64,000 nt of DNA, taken from assembly GCF_900461555.1 (NCBI RefSeq), contig NZ_UGOX01000001.1:695501-759500 (forward strand), in the 5' to 3' direction. The notes beneath the pieces are model-generated. The model ran no database searches. It was not told the origin of the DNA and worked only from the letters and a program-made list of their open reading frames with translations. Positions 9,358-17,968 of the stretch are shown here, in pieces (position 1 is the stretch's first letter; the number at the start of each line of letters is the position of its first letter). The position numbers and the translations under genes are program-made. Source of the DNA: Legionella quinlivanii (GTDB taxonomy: Bacteria; Pseudomonadota; Gammaproteobacteria; Legionellales; Legionellaceae).

Positions 9358-11370
9358 ATGGGTGAAAAAAAGGACAAGATTCATCTCACTATTAATGAAG
9401 TCGGAGATTTCCTGGCAAAATTCTCTGAACATAGTGATCAGGTGTATTGGATTAGCAGCCCGGATTTCAAGAAAATTCAATACATTAGCCCATCGTTTGA
9501 GCGCATCTGGGGGCGTTCTCGCGAGCAATTATACAATAATCCATCGATATGGATGGATTTTCTTCATCCTGATGATGCAATGGATCATAATCCTATTTCC
9601 GAAATGGCTGAAAAAGTGAGCCGCCTGGGCGAGCGAGCCCGTTATTCGGAACATTATCGGATTATTCGTCCCGATGGTGAAATACGCTGGATTATTGATA
9701 ATGGATTTCCATTATTTGATGAGCAGGGGATTTGCTATGGCGTCACCGGAGTGGCCACGGACGTTACGGAAGATAATAAACGGGCAGAAGCATTGCGTGA
9801 GGCAAAAGAATTGGCAGAAGCCGCCAACATTGCCAAAGACGAGTTTCTCGCCAATATGAGCCATGACATTCGCACGCCTATTACCGGCATAATCAGCATG
9901 TCCAACCTGCTTGAGGAAAATGCCAATACACAGGAAGAGATGCAATATTCTCGCTGGATACACGAAAGCGGTACCCAGTTGCTTGCATTACTTAACGGCG
10001 TTCTGGAAATTGTTTCTTCTGGGAACATTCAGGAAAAAGATTTGCATTATGAGCATTTCAGCCTGAGAAAACTAATAAAAGATATTGTCCAGCTGGAACA
10101 ACCTTCTGTGTTAATGCGAAAGCTTGAGTTTCTGGTTGATATCAAGCCAGATGTTCCCGATTGGTTTATCAGTGATCGCATCAAAATTCATCGCATTTTG
10201 CTGAATTTGCTTGGAAACGCCATTAAATTCACCCAGGAAGGCCATGTTGGAGTAAGCATTCAAAAGCTTTCAGAGGAAGAGAATAAGGTGACTTTGGAGT
10301 TTTCGGTATTTGATTCAGGTTTAGGTATTAGCGAAGAGGCGCAAGCCAAGGTGTTTGATCGGTTTTTTAAAGTAAACCCATCCAATAAAGCACAATATCA
10401 GGGGCATGGGGTTGGTTTGCATATTGTGAAAACCTATGTGGAGTTGCTAGGAGGGGAAATTAATTTAAGCAGTACTATTGGAAAGGGAACCCGATTTTAC
10501 TTCCGACTTCCGATGGTGTTGGCTGAGCCTGACATAAGTTATGATGAAACGTATCAGGATGACGAAAAATTAAATTCCGAACATGAAATATCCAACCATG
10601 AGGCGCGCTTATTGTTAGTTGAGGATAATCCGGTCGCATTAAAAACTGTGGAAATTATGGCGCAAAAATCCGGATGCCATTATCAGATTGCCACCTCCGG
10701 AGAAGAAGCATTGCAGCTTTTGCAACAACAACCCTTTGATTTAATCATCAGCGATCTGGGTTTGCCAGGGATTTCGGGACATGAGATGTTAAATAGATTG
10801 CGTGAGCTTGAGCAGCAGGAGGGCCGAGCGCCTATTCCTTTTGTGGGCCTGACTGCGCAGTCTTTATCATCCAGGGATACCCTGGAGCTTCCTGCTGGAA
10901 TGAATAAATTAATCAGCAAACCGGTGACTCTCCCGGCATTTCAAGCTCTTTTGAAAGAATTCATTGCAGAAGACAAATTCGTTCACCACGTCAGCGATAA
11001 CAAGGAGCTCCATTATTTTGCCTTGTCAGGCCATACGTTATTCGATGAAACTATTGGCATTGCTAATCTGGGTGATTTTACCACTTTACGCGAAATGCTC
11101 AGTTTATTGCTAGAAAAAGAATTACCTGCCATTGGAGAAGAATTAGCCAAAGCACATTCTGAACGAGATTGGCAGAAAGTAGCCAAACTGGCTCACAAAC
11201 TGAAGAGCAGTGCAATGTATTGCGGGAATATACGTTTGCAATGGGCTTGTCAGTGTTTGGAGGAGTATCAATTGTCAGGCCATACTGCATTACTGGAGCA
11301 GCTTTTCCAGCAGTTGCTAACGGTTATAAATGATACGGCACAAACGATTAAAGAGAGATTGAAGCAATAG
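9358..11370 (+). CDS. Hybrid sensor histidine kinase (PAS-HisKA-HATPase-REC-HPt)
   Basis: A 670-residue soluble kinase. Domains in order: PAS/PAC (about 15-145, with YSEHYRIIRPDGEIRWI); HisKA with phospho-acceptor MSHDIRTPITG (about 168-178); HATPase_c with N-box LLGNAIKFTQEG, DSGLGI and GHGVGL; REC with DLGLPG as phospho-Asp site and ISKP; and a C-terminal HPt with AHKLKSSAMYCG carrying the relay His. No transmembrane segment is seen, so it likely senses a cytosolic signal. It is an ArcB-like four-step phosphorelay with no response regulator adjacent; the final partner is unknown. A GC-rich hairpin (11389-11409) follows the stop. Confidence 0.93.
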   Translation: MGEKKDKIHLTINEVGDFLAKFSEHSDQVYWISSPDFKKIQYISPSFERIWGRSREQLYNNPSIWMDFLHPDDAMDHNPISEMAEKVSRLGERARYSEHYRIIRPDGEIRWIIDNGFPLFDEQGICYGVTGVATDVTEDNKRAEALREAKELAEAANIAKDEFLANMSHDIRTPITGIISMSNLLEENANTQEEMQYSRWIHESGTQLLALLNGVLEIVSSGNIQEKDLHYEHFSLRKLIKDIVQLEQPSVLMRKLEFLVDIKPDVPDWFISDRIKIHRILLNLLGNAIKFTQEGHVGVSIQKLSEEENKVTLEFSVFDSGLGISEEAQAKVFDRFFKVNPSNKAQYQGHGVGLHIVKTYVELLGGEINLSSTIGKGTRFYFRLPMVLAEPDISYDETYQDDEKLNSEHEISNHEARLLLVEDNPVALKTVEIMAQKSGCHYQIATSGEEALQLLQQQPFDLIISDLGLPGISGHEMLNRLRELEQQEGRAPIPFVGLTAQSLSSRDTLELPAGMNKLISKPVTLPAFQALLKEFIAEDKFVHHVSDNKELHYFALSGHTLFDETIGIANLGDFTTLREMLSLLLEKELPAIGEELAKAHSERDWQKVAKLAHKLKSSAMYCGNIRLQWACQCLEEYQLSGHTALLEQLFQQLLTVINDTAQTIKERLKQ

Positions 11371-11448
11371 GGTACATATTAGGATTGCGCCCGCCCTAAT
11401 TCAGCGGGCTAAAGTCATCTGTCCAAACATAGTTTATTCAGGGGATCT

Positions 11449-12237
11449 TTAAGCACAAAATTTTAAAACTAATTCATTGACCCTTTGCGCTTGTTCCAGA
11501 GGGCTGGAATGAGCACCATGGACCTTCATGAATGCTGCATTGGGTAACATTTTCGCCAGAGCTTCGCTCTCTCCCGGTAAGGTGATGATATCTTCTTCTG
11601 CGGCAATGACCAGACTGGGAACATGGAGTTCTCCCAGCCAGGCGGTGGAGTCAAATGTAGCAAGTGCTCTGAGCTGGCGTTGCTGATCCTCAATGGTTTG
11701 AGGAATGGGACTATTTTTAAGCACCTCTTTAAATAATAAAATATTGTGTTCATTGCTCAGGTAGGCATTGGAAAGAAACCAGGGCATGGCCAAATCCATA
11801 AACAAATCAAAGGATACCCCTTCTTTGCGGCAACGCAGTAAACTCTCCAGCGTTCTGATGGTCCGTTGATTGAAACGTGAAACGGTATTTAATAGGATTA
11901 GTTTACCGATTCGATCGAGATAGTTTCGGGCAACAATCTGTGCAATTGCGCCACCCATTGACTGGCCCAGAATATGCGGCTTTAGCAACCCAAGAGCTTC
12001 AATCAATGCAATCACATCGGCTGCCATGGTTTCTAAAGTAAAGGGCTCTCCCTTATCAGTTGTTTCACCAATTCCGCGATTATCAAAAATGACGACCTGA
12101 AATTGATTTGCCAGTTGCGGCAACATAAGATTCCAGAAATTGTGATCGCCGGTGTACCCGGCAATCAATACCAGCGGTTGACCTTGTCCATGAATTTCAT
12201 AGTAGGTTCTAATGTGACTTCCTTGCAGTACCGGCAT
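11449..12237 (-). CDS. Alpha/beta hydrolase
   Basis: 262 residues with the alpha/beta hydrolase core. The oxyanion region is YEIHGQGQPLVLIAGYTG, the nucleophile elbow is GQSMGG (Ser near residue 93), a late acidic residue lies in AAEEDIIT and the catalytic His in VHGAHSS. The length and DNRGIGET segment match small esterase/lipase or 3-oxoadipate enol-lactonase-like enzymes. The substrate is unknown. No signal peptide is visible, so it is probably cytosolic. It is a single gene. Confidence 0.9.
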   Translation of the reverse strand: MPVLQGSHIRTYYEIHGQGQPLVLIAGYTGDHNFWNLMLPQLANQFQVVIFDNRGIGETTDKGEPFTLETMAADVIALIEALGLLKPHILGQSMGGAIAQIVARNYLDRIGKLILLNTVSRFNQRTIRTLESLLRCRKEGVSFDLFMDLAMPWFLSNAYLSNEHNILLFKEVLKNSPIPQTIEDQQRQLRALATFDSTAWLGELHVPSLVIAAEEDIITLPGESEALAKMLPNAAFMKVHGAHSSPLEQAQRVNELVLKFCA

Positions 12238-12489
12238 GATGACGTCCTTAGCATTTCATTTTACCAAAGCTTAATGAAAATCAGGCAGGCAGTCAAAGTT
12301 AATTAACTCCAGAAGAATTTAGTCTGCAGGCAGGTATCCCGTTGCTGTTTAAAATCTGTTGGCAATGCGTATTCACATCCAAGAGACGTAAATATCAGCT
12401 AATTCGAGCGAATCCAGGACTCTAAGACTGGAATAAAAATGAATCCTCCCTGATAATGACTCTCTACCGCACTTGGAACTATTCAAGTT

Positions 12490-12873
12490 ATGAATTTATT
12501 TAATAAGTTGATCGATTTGGAACTGGATGCCATGCAGTTTGGTTTTCGTTGGGAAAATGCCCGGCAGATTCTGGCACAAGTTGAAAGCGAGTGCGTAGAA
12601 GTCAATCAGTTGCTGGATCAGGACCTTGCAGAAAATGATTTACTGCAATATGAGATTGGCGATCTGCTCCATGCGGTGTTATCGCTTTGCGTATATTGCG
12701 GTTATGATCCTGAATTAACCCTGGAAAAGAGTTTGAACAAATTTGAGCAGCGCTTTTCAGTAGTCAAGCAATTAGCTAAAAGTCAGAATTTAAATAATCT
12801 TGACCATTTATCATTTGAACAGTTGATGGCCTTGTGGAAAGAGGCAAAAACACTGGCAGACAAAAAGAGTTAA
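12490..12873 (+). CDS. MazG-like nucleotide pyrophosphohydrolase
   Basis: 127 residues, a single MazG-type domain. Metal-binding pattern: ESECVE at residues 32-37 followed by EIGDLLH at 55-61, matching the ExxE...ExxD arrangement. FLANK-type helices follow (DPELTLEKSLNKFEQRF). MazG proteins hydrolyse (d)NTPs to monophosphate and pyrophosphate; the C-terminal half of full-length MazG resembles this short form. No neighbour suggests a toxin-antitoxin context. It is preceded by about 250 bases in which I see no gene. Confidence 0.82.
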   Translation: MNLFNKLIDLELDAMQFGFRWENARQILAQVESECVEVNQLLDQDLAENDLLQYEIGDLLHAVLSLCVYCGYDPELTLEKSLNKFEQRFSVVKQLAKSQNLNNLDHLSFEQLMALWKEAKTLADKKS

Positions 12874-13011
12874 AAACCGCCTGACAAGCCCCTGATGCAG
12901 TCATTCCCGTTTTTAAATACTCGGGTTTTTACAATACATATTTGCTGATTTGAGCTACAAATTTTAACTGGTTTGGGTAAAATTGCATCAAACTATGTTG
13001 AATTATTGATC

Positions 13012-14098
13012 ATGAAAACTGGACCCACTATAAAAAATCGAGGCGCTTTGTCTAACCCGGAAGGACGTTTTACAAAAACAAGTCATGAATACTATGATGA
13101 TGGATGGAACAGGGAGGAAGAAGCGCTGCCGCCGCTTGAAACTTTTTTATATCCTGAATCAGCAAAAACAATTATTAGCCGCAATGAATCCCCTGACATT
13201 GGCTTTGAACAGTCGATTAACCCATACAAGGGCTGCGAGCACGGATGTATTTACTGCTATGCCAGACCTAGCCATGCTTATATGGATTTATCTCCTGGTC
13301 TTGATTTTGAGACCAAAATTTTCTACAAACCGGATGCTGCCGAATTATTGCGAAAGGAAATCAATAAGGCAAATTACCAGTGTAAACCCATCGTGATTGG
13401 GGCAAACACTGATCCTTATCAACCAGTTGAAGGAAAACTGAAAATAACCCGCAGCTTGTTAGAGGTTTTGCTTGAGCATCAGCATCCAGTGGTGGTAATT
13501 ACTAAAAACTCGCTGCTGGAGAGGGATTTCGATCTGCTAACAGCAATGGCGAAGAGCAACCTGGCTAAAGTGGCGGTCAGTATTACTTCATTATCCACAG
13601 ATCTGAAGCGCATTATGGAGCCAAGAACCTCGGCACCTTCTGCGAGATTAAGGCTGGGTGCAGGGGCTGGCTCAAAATAATATCCCAGTGCAGGTGATGC
13701 TCGCGCCAGTAATACCTATGATCAATGATATGGAGCTGGAGGGGGTACTCGAAGCGGTCAGCAGGGCCGGAGCGCGTAATGCTGCTTATGTATTGCTTCG
13801 ATTACCCCACGAAGTGAAGGATTTGTTTAAGGAATGGCTGGGCAAGCATTTTCCAGAGCGAGCCGCGCATATTATGAGCTTAATTCGTCAAATGCGCGGC
13901 GGTAAAGAATATGATTCGACATTTGGCACCCGTATGCGTGGAGAGGGAGAATTTGCCAATTTGTTAAAGATGCGATTCCAGTTGGCTTGCAAGCGTTTTG
14001 GCTTAAATACTGAAAGGCAGATTGCTTTAAATACCAGTCAATTCCGCAAAATAGAGCAGGGGCCAAAGCAATTGAATTTATGGGAGGAGTTTAGATAA
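13012..14098 (+). pseudogene. Radical SAM protein of the PA0069/SplB-like family, +1 frameshift
   Basis: The first segment, from ATG 13012, begins MKTGPTIKNRGALSNPEGRF and carries the CxxxCxxC cluster motif YKGCEHGCIYCYAR plus GANTDPYQP. It stays open to 13680. Homology-like sequence continues one frame later from about 13658 (QGLAQNNIPVQVMLAPVIP). Removing one G from the GGG run at 13656-13658 restores an uninterrupted ~361-codon protein. The gene is therefore interrupted by a single inserted base, or this is a sequencing error; the downstream half shows no decay, so the change would be recent. Function in the family is uncertain. Confidence 0.85.
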
Positions 14099-14212
14099 CC
14101 GGTTTTCTTTTTTAAGAATTATTGTGTGAATTTAGTTTAAATTATATCATTAAGCTGCGTGCAGGTAAGCGCGCAAAATGGATGATTAATTTGTTAGCAT
14201 AGGAAGTGCTTT

Positions 14213-14380
14213 ATGAAGACACACTCAACAAGAGCCAGAACGCTGGCTTTCGCCTTGTTACAAGCCTTTTCAAAAGCGGGTAATCTTGTTCTCAAAGCGA
14301 TAGCAACTTTCGCATCAGACAGCCGTTCCAGGAACTCTTATTATAATAAAAAAAGTAAGTTGCTTCGGCCAAAACGCTGA
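14213..14380 (+). CDS. Small basic protein, hypothetical (55 aa)
   Basis: A short frame from ATG 14213 to TGA 14378-14380, preceded by AGGAAG 6 bases upstream. The product starts MKTHSTRARTLAFALLQAF, is strongly basic (about 14 Lys/Arg/His) with one hydrophobic stretch, and ends in LLRPKR. Composition and a good Shine-Dalgarno favour translation; the palindrome AGCCAGAACGCTGGCT inside it could instead mark a structured RNA. I do not recognise a family. Confidence 0.4.
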   Translation: MKTHSTRARTLAFALLQAFSKAGNLVLKAIATFASDSRSRNSYYNKKSKLLRPKR

Positions 14381-14436
14381 AGGAAAAATCCATAATTCCG
14401 CGTTTGCGGATAGTTGTCAACTGTATATTAAACTGT

Positions 14437-14606
14437 CTTCCCCGCGAAGGCGGGGATCCCTCTCTGAGCGAGCTATAATGCCAATTGAGGAATGGATTCC
14501 CGCCTTCGCGGGAATGACTAAATTCCTTAACTTAATGCCAGTAAGGGCTAGGGTGAGGGTTGATTTTAAACCCCTCTCTCTAACTCTCTCCCCTGAGGGG
14601 AGAGAG
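14437..14606. repeat. Cluster of dispersed palindromic repeats
   Basis: Two inverted copies of a GC-rich palindrome, CCCCGCGAAGGCGGGG at about 14439-14454 and TTCCCGCCTTCGCGGGAA at about 14498-14514, pair with each other as well as folding alone. They are followed by a second repeat type, AGGGTGAGGGTTGAT...CTCTCTCCCCTGAGGGGAGAGAG (to about 14606). The latter recurs inverted at 37385-37492. Similar GC palindromes occur at 28239, 32546 and 60622. No gene is seen between 14381 and 14666. Confidence 0.8.
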
Positions 14607-14666
14607 GATTTTGAAGTTGACGCTTATGGGCGTTTCTGTAACCACACTGTCGTAGGGATATAAGCT

Positions 14667-16073
14667 GTGAACGATGAATTTCTTGAAAATACCACCTTTG
14701 AAGAATTATCCATAGGACAGCAGGCAATGCTAAGCCGCAAGCTCACTCCAGAGGATATCGCCTTATTCGCAGCGGTTTCAGGCGATATCAATCCTGCTCA
14801 TATGGATCCCGGATTTGCTCAAAACGATATATTTCATGGAATTGTCGGTCACGGTATGTGGACTGGCGGTTTGATTTCGGCTTTATTAGGCACTGCTTTG
14901 CCCGGCCCTGGTACTATTTACCTTGGCCAGGATCTTAAGTTTAAAAATCCGGTACATCTCGGAGATACGGTCCTAATAACAATTACTGTGATTGACAAGG
15001 AGAAAAATAAGCCCATTGTCGTCTTTAATTGTTTAGGAAAAAATCAAAAGGGAGATATCGTAATTGAGGGGCAGGCACGGGTATTGGCTCCGACAAAAAA
15101 ATTGAAGGTTGCCAAAACACGTTTGCCGGATATCGAAATTCATAACCATGACCGATTTGAACCAATCATCAAATCCTGCAAAACGATTGGACCCATTAAT
15201 ACTGTGGTTGTTCATCCGGTTAAAGCGAACAGCATAGAAGCAATTGCTGATGCCGAACGGGCGGGATTGATCAGGCCTCTGTTGGTTGGTCCTGTCGCTA
15301 AAATCAGGGCGGCAGGCAGTGAAGCCAATATTGATATGTCTCAATGGGAAATTATTGATTGCCCTCATAGTGATGCCGCGGCAGTCAGAGCCGCGTCGCT
15401 TGCGGCGGAGGGAAAAGTTGATGCGATCATGAAAGGTTCTTTAGCAACTCATGAGTTGCTTGGCGCAATAGTGCCTTCTTCTGCCAATCTGCGAACCAAA
15501 TACCGTATTAGCCATGCCTATGTAATGGACGTTCCTTCTTATCATAAACCATTGGTTATCACAGACGCTGCGATTAATATTTCGCCTACGGTATCAGAAA
15601 AAGCGGATATCTGCCAAAATGCCATCAATTTATGGCGGGTGCTTTATGGAATGGATAAAAAGCCCAAGGTAGCGATACTGGCAGCTACCGAGTTTATTAA
15701 TGTGAAGATGCAGGCCACCGTGGATGCGGCACTATTATGTAAGATGTCAGAAAGAGAACAAATTACTCAGGCTATTTTGGATGGTCCTCTGGCGTTTGAT
15801 AATGCGATTAACAAACAGGCCGCTATTGAAAAAAATATTATCTCGGAAGTGGCAGGGGATGCGGATATTCTGGTAGTTCCTGATATTGAATCAGGAAATC
15901 TGCTTTCCAAACAGCTCACTTTTTTTGGACATGCCGATGCCGCAGGACTTGTATTAGGCGCCAGAGTTCCAATCATTTTGACTAGCCGTGCTGACTCAAT
16001 TCGTACACGACTGCTGTCCTGTGCACTGGCTGTAAAAATGGCTGCTGCTCGAAAAGAAGGTCTGATTAAATGA
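14667..16073 (+). CDS. Bifunctional MaoC-like enoyl-CoA hydratase / phosphate acyltransferase
   Basis: 468 residues starting at GTG 14667. The N-terminal ~150 residues are a hot-dog MaoC-like domain: DINPAHMDPGFA holds the hydratase Asp/His and GIVGHGMW follows. Residues ~170-468 are a phosphate acetyl/butyryl-transferase domain (MKGSLATHELLGA, SGNLLSKQLTFFGHADAAG). The predicted reaction is acyl-CoA + Pi to acyl-phosphate + CoA, with a hydratase fused. It overlaps ackA by 4 bases (ATGA), so acyl phosphate can pass to the kinase and generate ATP. This fusion is a known family, often annotated as a bifunctional enoyl-CoA hydratase/phosphate acetyltransferase. Confidence 0.93.
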   Translation: MNDEFLENTTFEELSIGQQAMLSRKLTPEDIALFAAVSGDINPAHMDPGFAQNDIFHGIVGHGMWTGGLISALLGTALPGPGTIYLGQDLKFKNPVHLGDTVLITITVIDKEKNKPIVVFNCLGKNQKGDIVIEGQARVLAPTKKLKVAKTRLPDIEIHNHDRFEPIIKSCKTIGPINTVVVHPVKANSIEAIADAERAGLIRPLLVGPVAKIRAAGSEANIDMSQWEIIDCPHSDAAAVRAASLAAEGKVDAIMKGSLATHELLGAIVPSSANLRTKYRISHAYVMDVPSYHKPLVITDAAINISPTVSEKADICQNAINLWRVLYGMDKKPKVAILAATEFINVKMQATVDAALLCKMSEREQITQAILDGPLAFDNAINKQAAIEKNIISEVAGDADILVVPDIESGNLLSKQLTFFGHADAAGLVLGARVPIILTSRADSIRTRLLSCALAVKMAAARKEGLIK

Positions 16074-17194
16074 ACCTGGCAATAAACAGCATTCTCGTAT
16101 TAAATGTCGGTTCTTCAAGCGTCAAATTTCAATTGTTTGTGGCTGATGAAAGCCTTGAATTGCTGGCCAGTGGCAAGGTTTTTAATATTGGCGGCAAGCC
16201 TGTGTTTGCAGCTCGGGTTGATGAAGGACCGGCAGAAAGTTTAAGTCTTGCAAAGAACATGGATCAGCGGCTAGCTGTGGAATACATTTTTAACTGGATA
16301 GAGCATCATGAATGCCAATGGAAAATTCTTACGGTAGCACATCGTATTGTTCATGGCGGTGAGCGTTATAAACATTCAGTTCTTATTACCCCTGATGCTA
16401 TTGATTATTTGAAAACGCTTTGTCCTTTGGCTCCTTTGCATCAGCCTTACAACATTGCCGGGGTGGAATATATTTACCAGCTTGGCAAGAGTGTTATACA
16501 AATTGCCTGTTTTGATACTGCCTTTCATGCCGGGCATGAGCCATTGTTTACTGAATATGCCCTGCCTGAAACCATTCGCCAGGCAGGAGTAAGGCGTTAT
16601 GGATTTCATGGTCTTTCCTATGAATGGATCAGCTATTATCTCGATAAGCATCATAGTGCTCTGAATAAAGACTTGATTATCGCCGCTCATTTGGGGAACG
16701 GAGCTAGTCTTTGTGCCATGTCCGGAGGCCGCAGTGTAGATACGACAATGGGACTGACCGCCCTTGATGGTTTGCCGATGGGTACGCGCTGCGGCAGTAT
16801 CGATCCGGGCGTTATTCCTTATTTAGTCAGGCAGTTTGGTTTCAGTATTGAGGAAGTGGAGTCGCTATTATACAGAGAGTCTGGCTTGAAAGGATTATCC
16901 GGTTGGACGAATGATGTTCAGTTGCTTGAGAAAAGCGAAGATAAAAAAGCGCAGTTCGCAATGGATTTCTTTTGCCTGAAAGTGGCGCAATATATGGCGA
17001 TGATGGCTATCTCTTTGGGAGGCGTGGATCATATTATATTTACAGGAGGCATTGGTGAAAATTCGATGGCGGTCCGAAAAAAAATTATGGATGCTATTCA
17101 TTTTTTGCCTGTACGTTCTGTGCTGGTCATTGCCGCCAATGAAGAGAAAATGATGGCTTTACACAGCCTGGCCATTTTGAACAAGGAGTCTTGA
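16070..17194 (+). CDS. ackA: Acetate (short-chain acyl) kinase
   Basis: 374 residues, an ASKHA-fold kinase. Motifs: LNVGSSSVKFQLF at the N-terminus, RIVHGGE, FDTAFH, RRYGFHGLSYEW, HLGNGASLCA, DTTMGLTALDGLPMGTRCG and FTGGIGENS. It converts acyl phosphate + ADP to carboxylate + ATP. It is slightly shorter than E. coli AckA (400 residues). Its position between the Pta fusion and fabI suggests a role in short-chain acyl metabolism rather than only overflow acetate. Start and stop codons overlap those of the gene before it. Confidence 0.95.
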   Translation: MNLAINSILVLNVGSSSVKFQLFVADESLELLASGKVFNIGGKPVFAARVDEGPAESLSLAKNMDQRLAVEYIFNWIEHHECQWKILTVAHRIVHGGERYKHSVLITPDAIDYLKTLCPLAPLHQPYNIAGVEYIYQLGKSVIQIACFDTAFHAGHEPLFTEYALPETIRQAGVRRYGFHGLSYEWISYYLDKHHSALNKDLIIAAHLGNGASLCAMSGGRSVDTTMGLTALDGLPMGTRCGSIDPGVIPYLVRQFGFSIEEVESLLYRESGLKGLSGWTNDVQLLEKSEDKKAQFAMDFFCLKVAQYMAMMAISLGGVDHIIFTGGIGENSMAVRKKIMDAIHFLPVRSVLVIAANEEKMMALHSLAILNKES

Positions 17195-17196
17195 AA

Positions 17197-17949
17197 ATGG
17201 GTTTAAAAGGATTAATTGTCGGCATAGCCAATGAATCATCAATTGCCTGGGGATGTGCAAAAGTATTGCATCAGGCTGGAGCAGAGCTGGCTCTGACTTA
17301 TCAGAATGAAAAAGCGCGAAAATATGTACAGCCTTTGGCTGAAAAAGTTAAGGCCCCCATTTTTATGCCTCTTGATGTCTGTAACAAAGAGGAAGCCACC
17401 GCTCTTTTTGAAACAATTCATAAACAATGGGGAAAGCTGGATTTTCTGATTCATTCCATCGCCTTTGCCCCAAAATCAGATTTGCAGGGCCGAGTGCTGG
17501 ATTGCTCCAAAGAGGGTTTTTTATTGGCGATGGACATTTCCTGTCACTCACTGATCCGTCTTTCCAAAGCGGTGGAGCCTCTAATGAGTCATGGCGGTTC
17601 GATAATTACCATGAGTTATTATGGTTCCGAAAAAGTAATTAAAAATTACAATCTGATGGGGCCGGTGAAAGCGGCTTTAGAGGCGACCGTGCGTTATTTG
17701 GCTATTGATCTCGGCCAGGAAAAAATCAGGATTAATGCCATTTCTCCTGGTCCGATAATGACCCGTGCAGCCTCTGGTCTGGAGCATTTTGATCAGCTTA
17801 TGGAAAAAGCAGCAAAAGAGGCACCGCTGAATCAATTAGTCACTATCGAGTCAGTAGGGGAGATGGCTGCGTTCCTGGTATCAGATAAAGCGGCTCATAT
17901 CACCGGACAGGTTCTCTATGTCGATGGAGGCTATAACATTTGCGGCTAG
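17197..17949 (+). CDS. fabI: Enoyl-[acyl-carrier-protein] reductase (NADH), FabI type
   Basis: About 250 residues of an atypical short-chain dehydrogenase. The FabI cofactor motif is LIVGIANESSIAWG, SIAFAP follows, and the catalytic YxxxxxxK appears as YNLMGPVKAALE. The C-terminus has ITGQVLYVDGGYNI. It reduces trans-2-enoyl-ACP in fatty-acid synthesis. ATG 17197 is preferred over TTG 17191 because GGAG lies 8 bases upstream. It is the third gene of the operon with the MaoC-Pta fusion and ackA. Because housekeeping fabI is normally elsewhere, this could be a second copy with specialised use. Confidence 0.92.
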   Translation: MGLKGLIVGIANESSIAWGCAKVLHQAGAELALTYQNEKARKYVQPLAEKVKAPIFMPLDVCNKEEATALFETIHKQWGKLDFLIHSIAFAPKSDLQGRVLDCSKEGFLLAMDISCHSLIRLSKAVEPLMSHGGSIITMSYYGSEKVIKNYNLMGPVKAALEATVRYLAIDLGQEKIRINAISPGPIMTRAASGLEHFDQLMEKAAKEAPLNQLVTIESVGEMAAFLVSDKAAHITGQVLYVDGGYNICG

Positions 17950-17968
17950 TTAATACCTCAGAGTGAGG

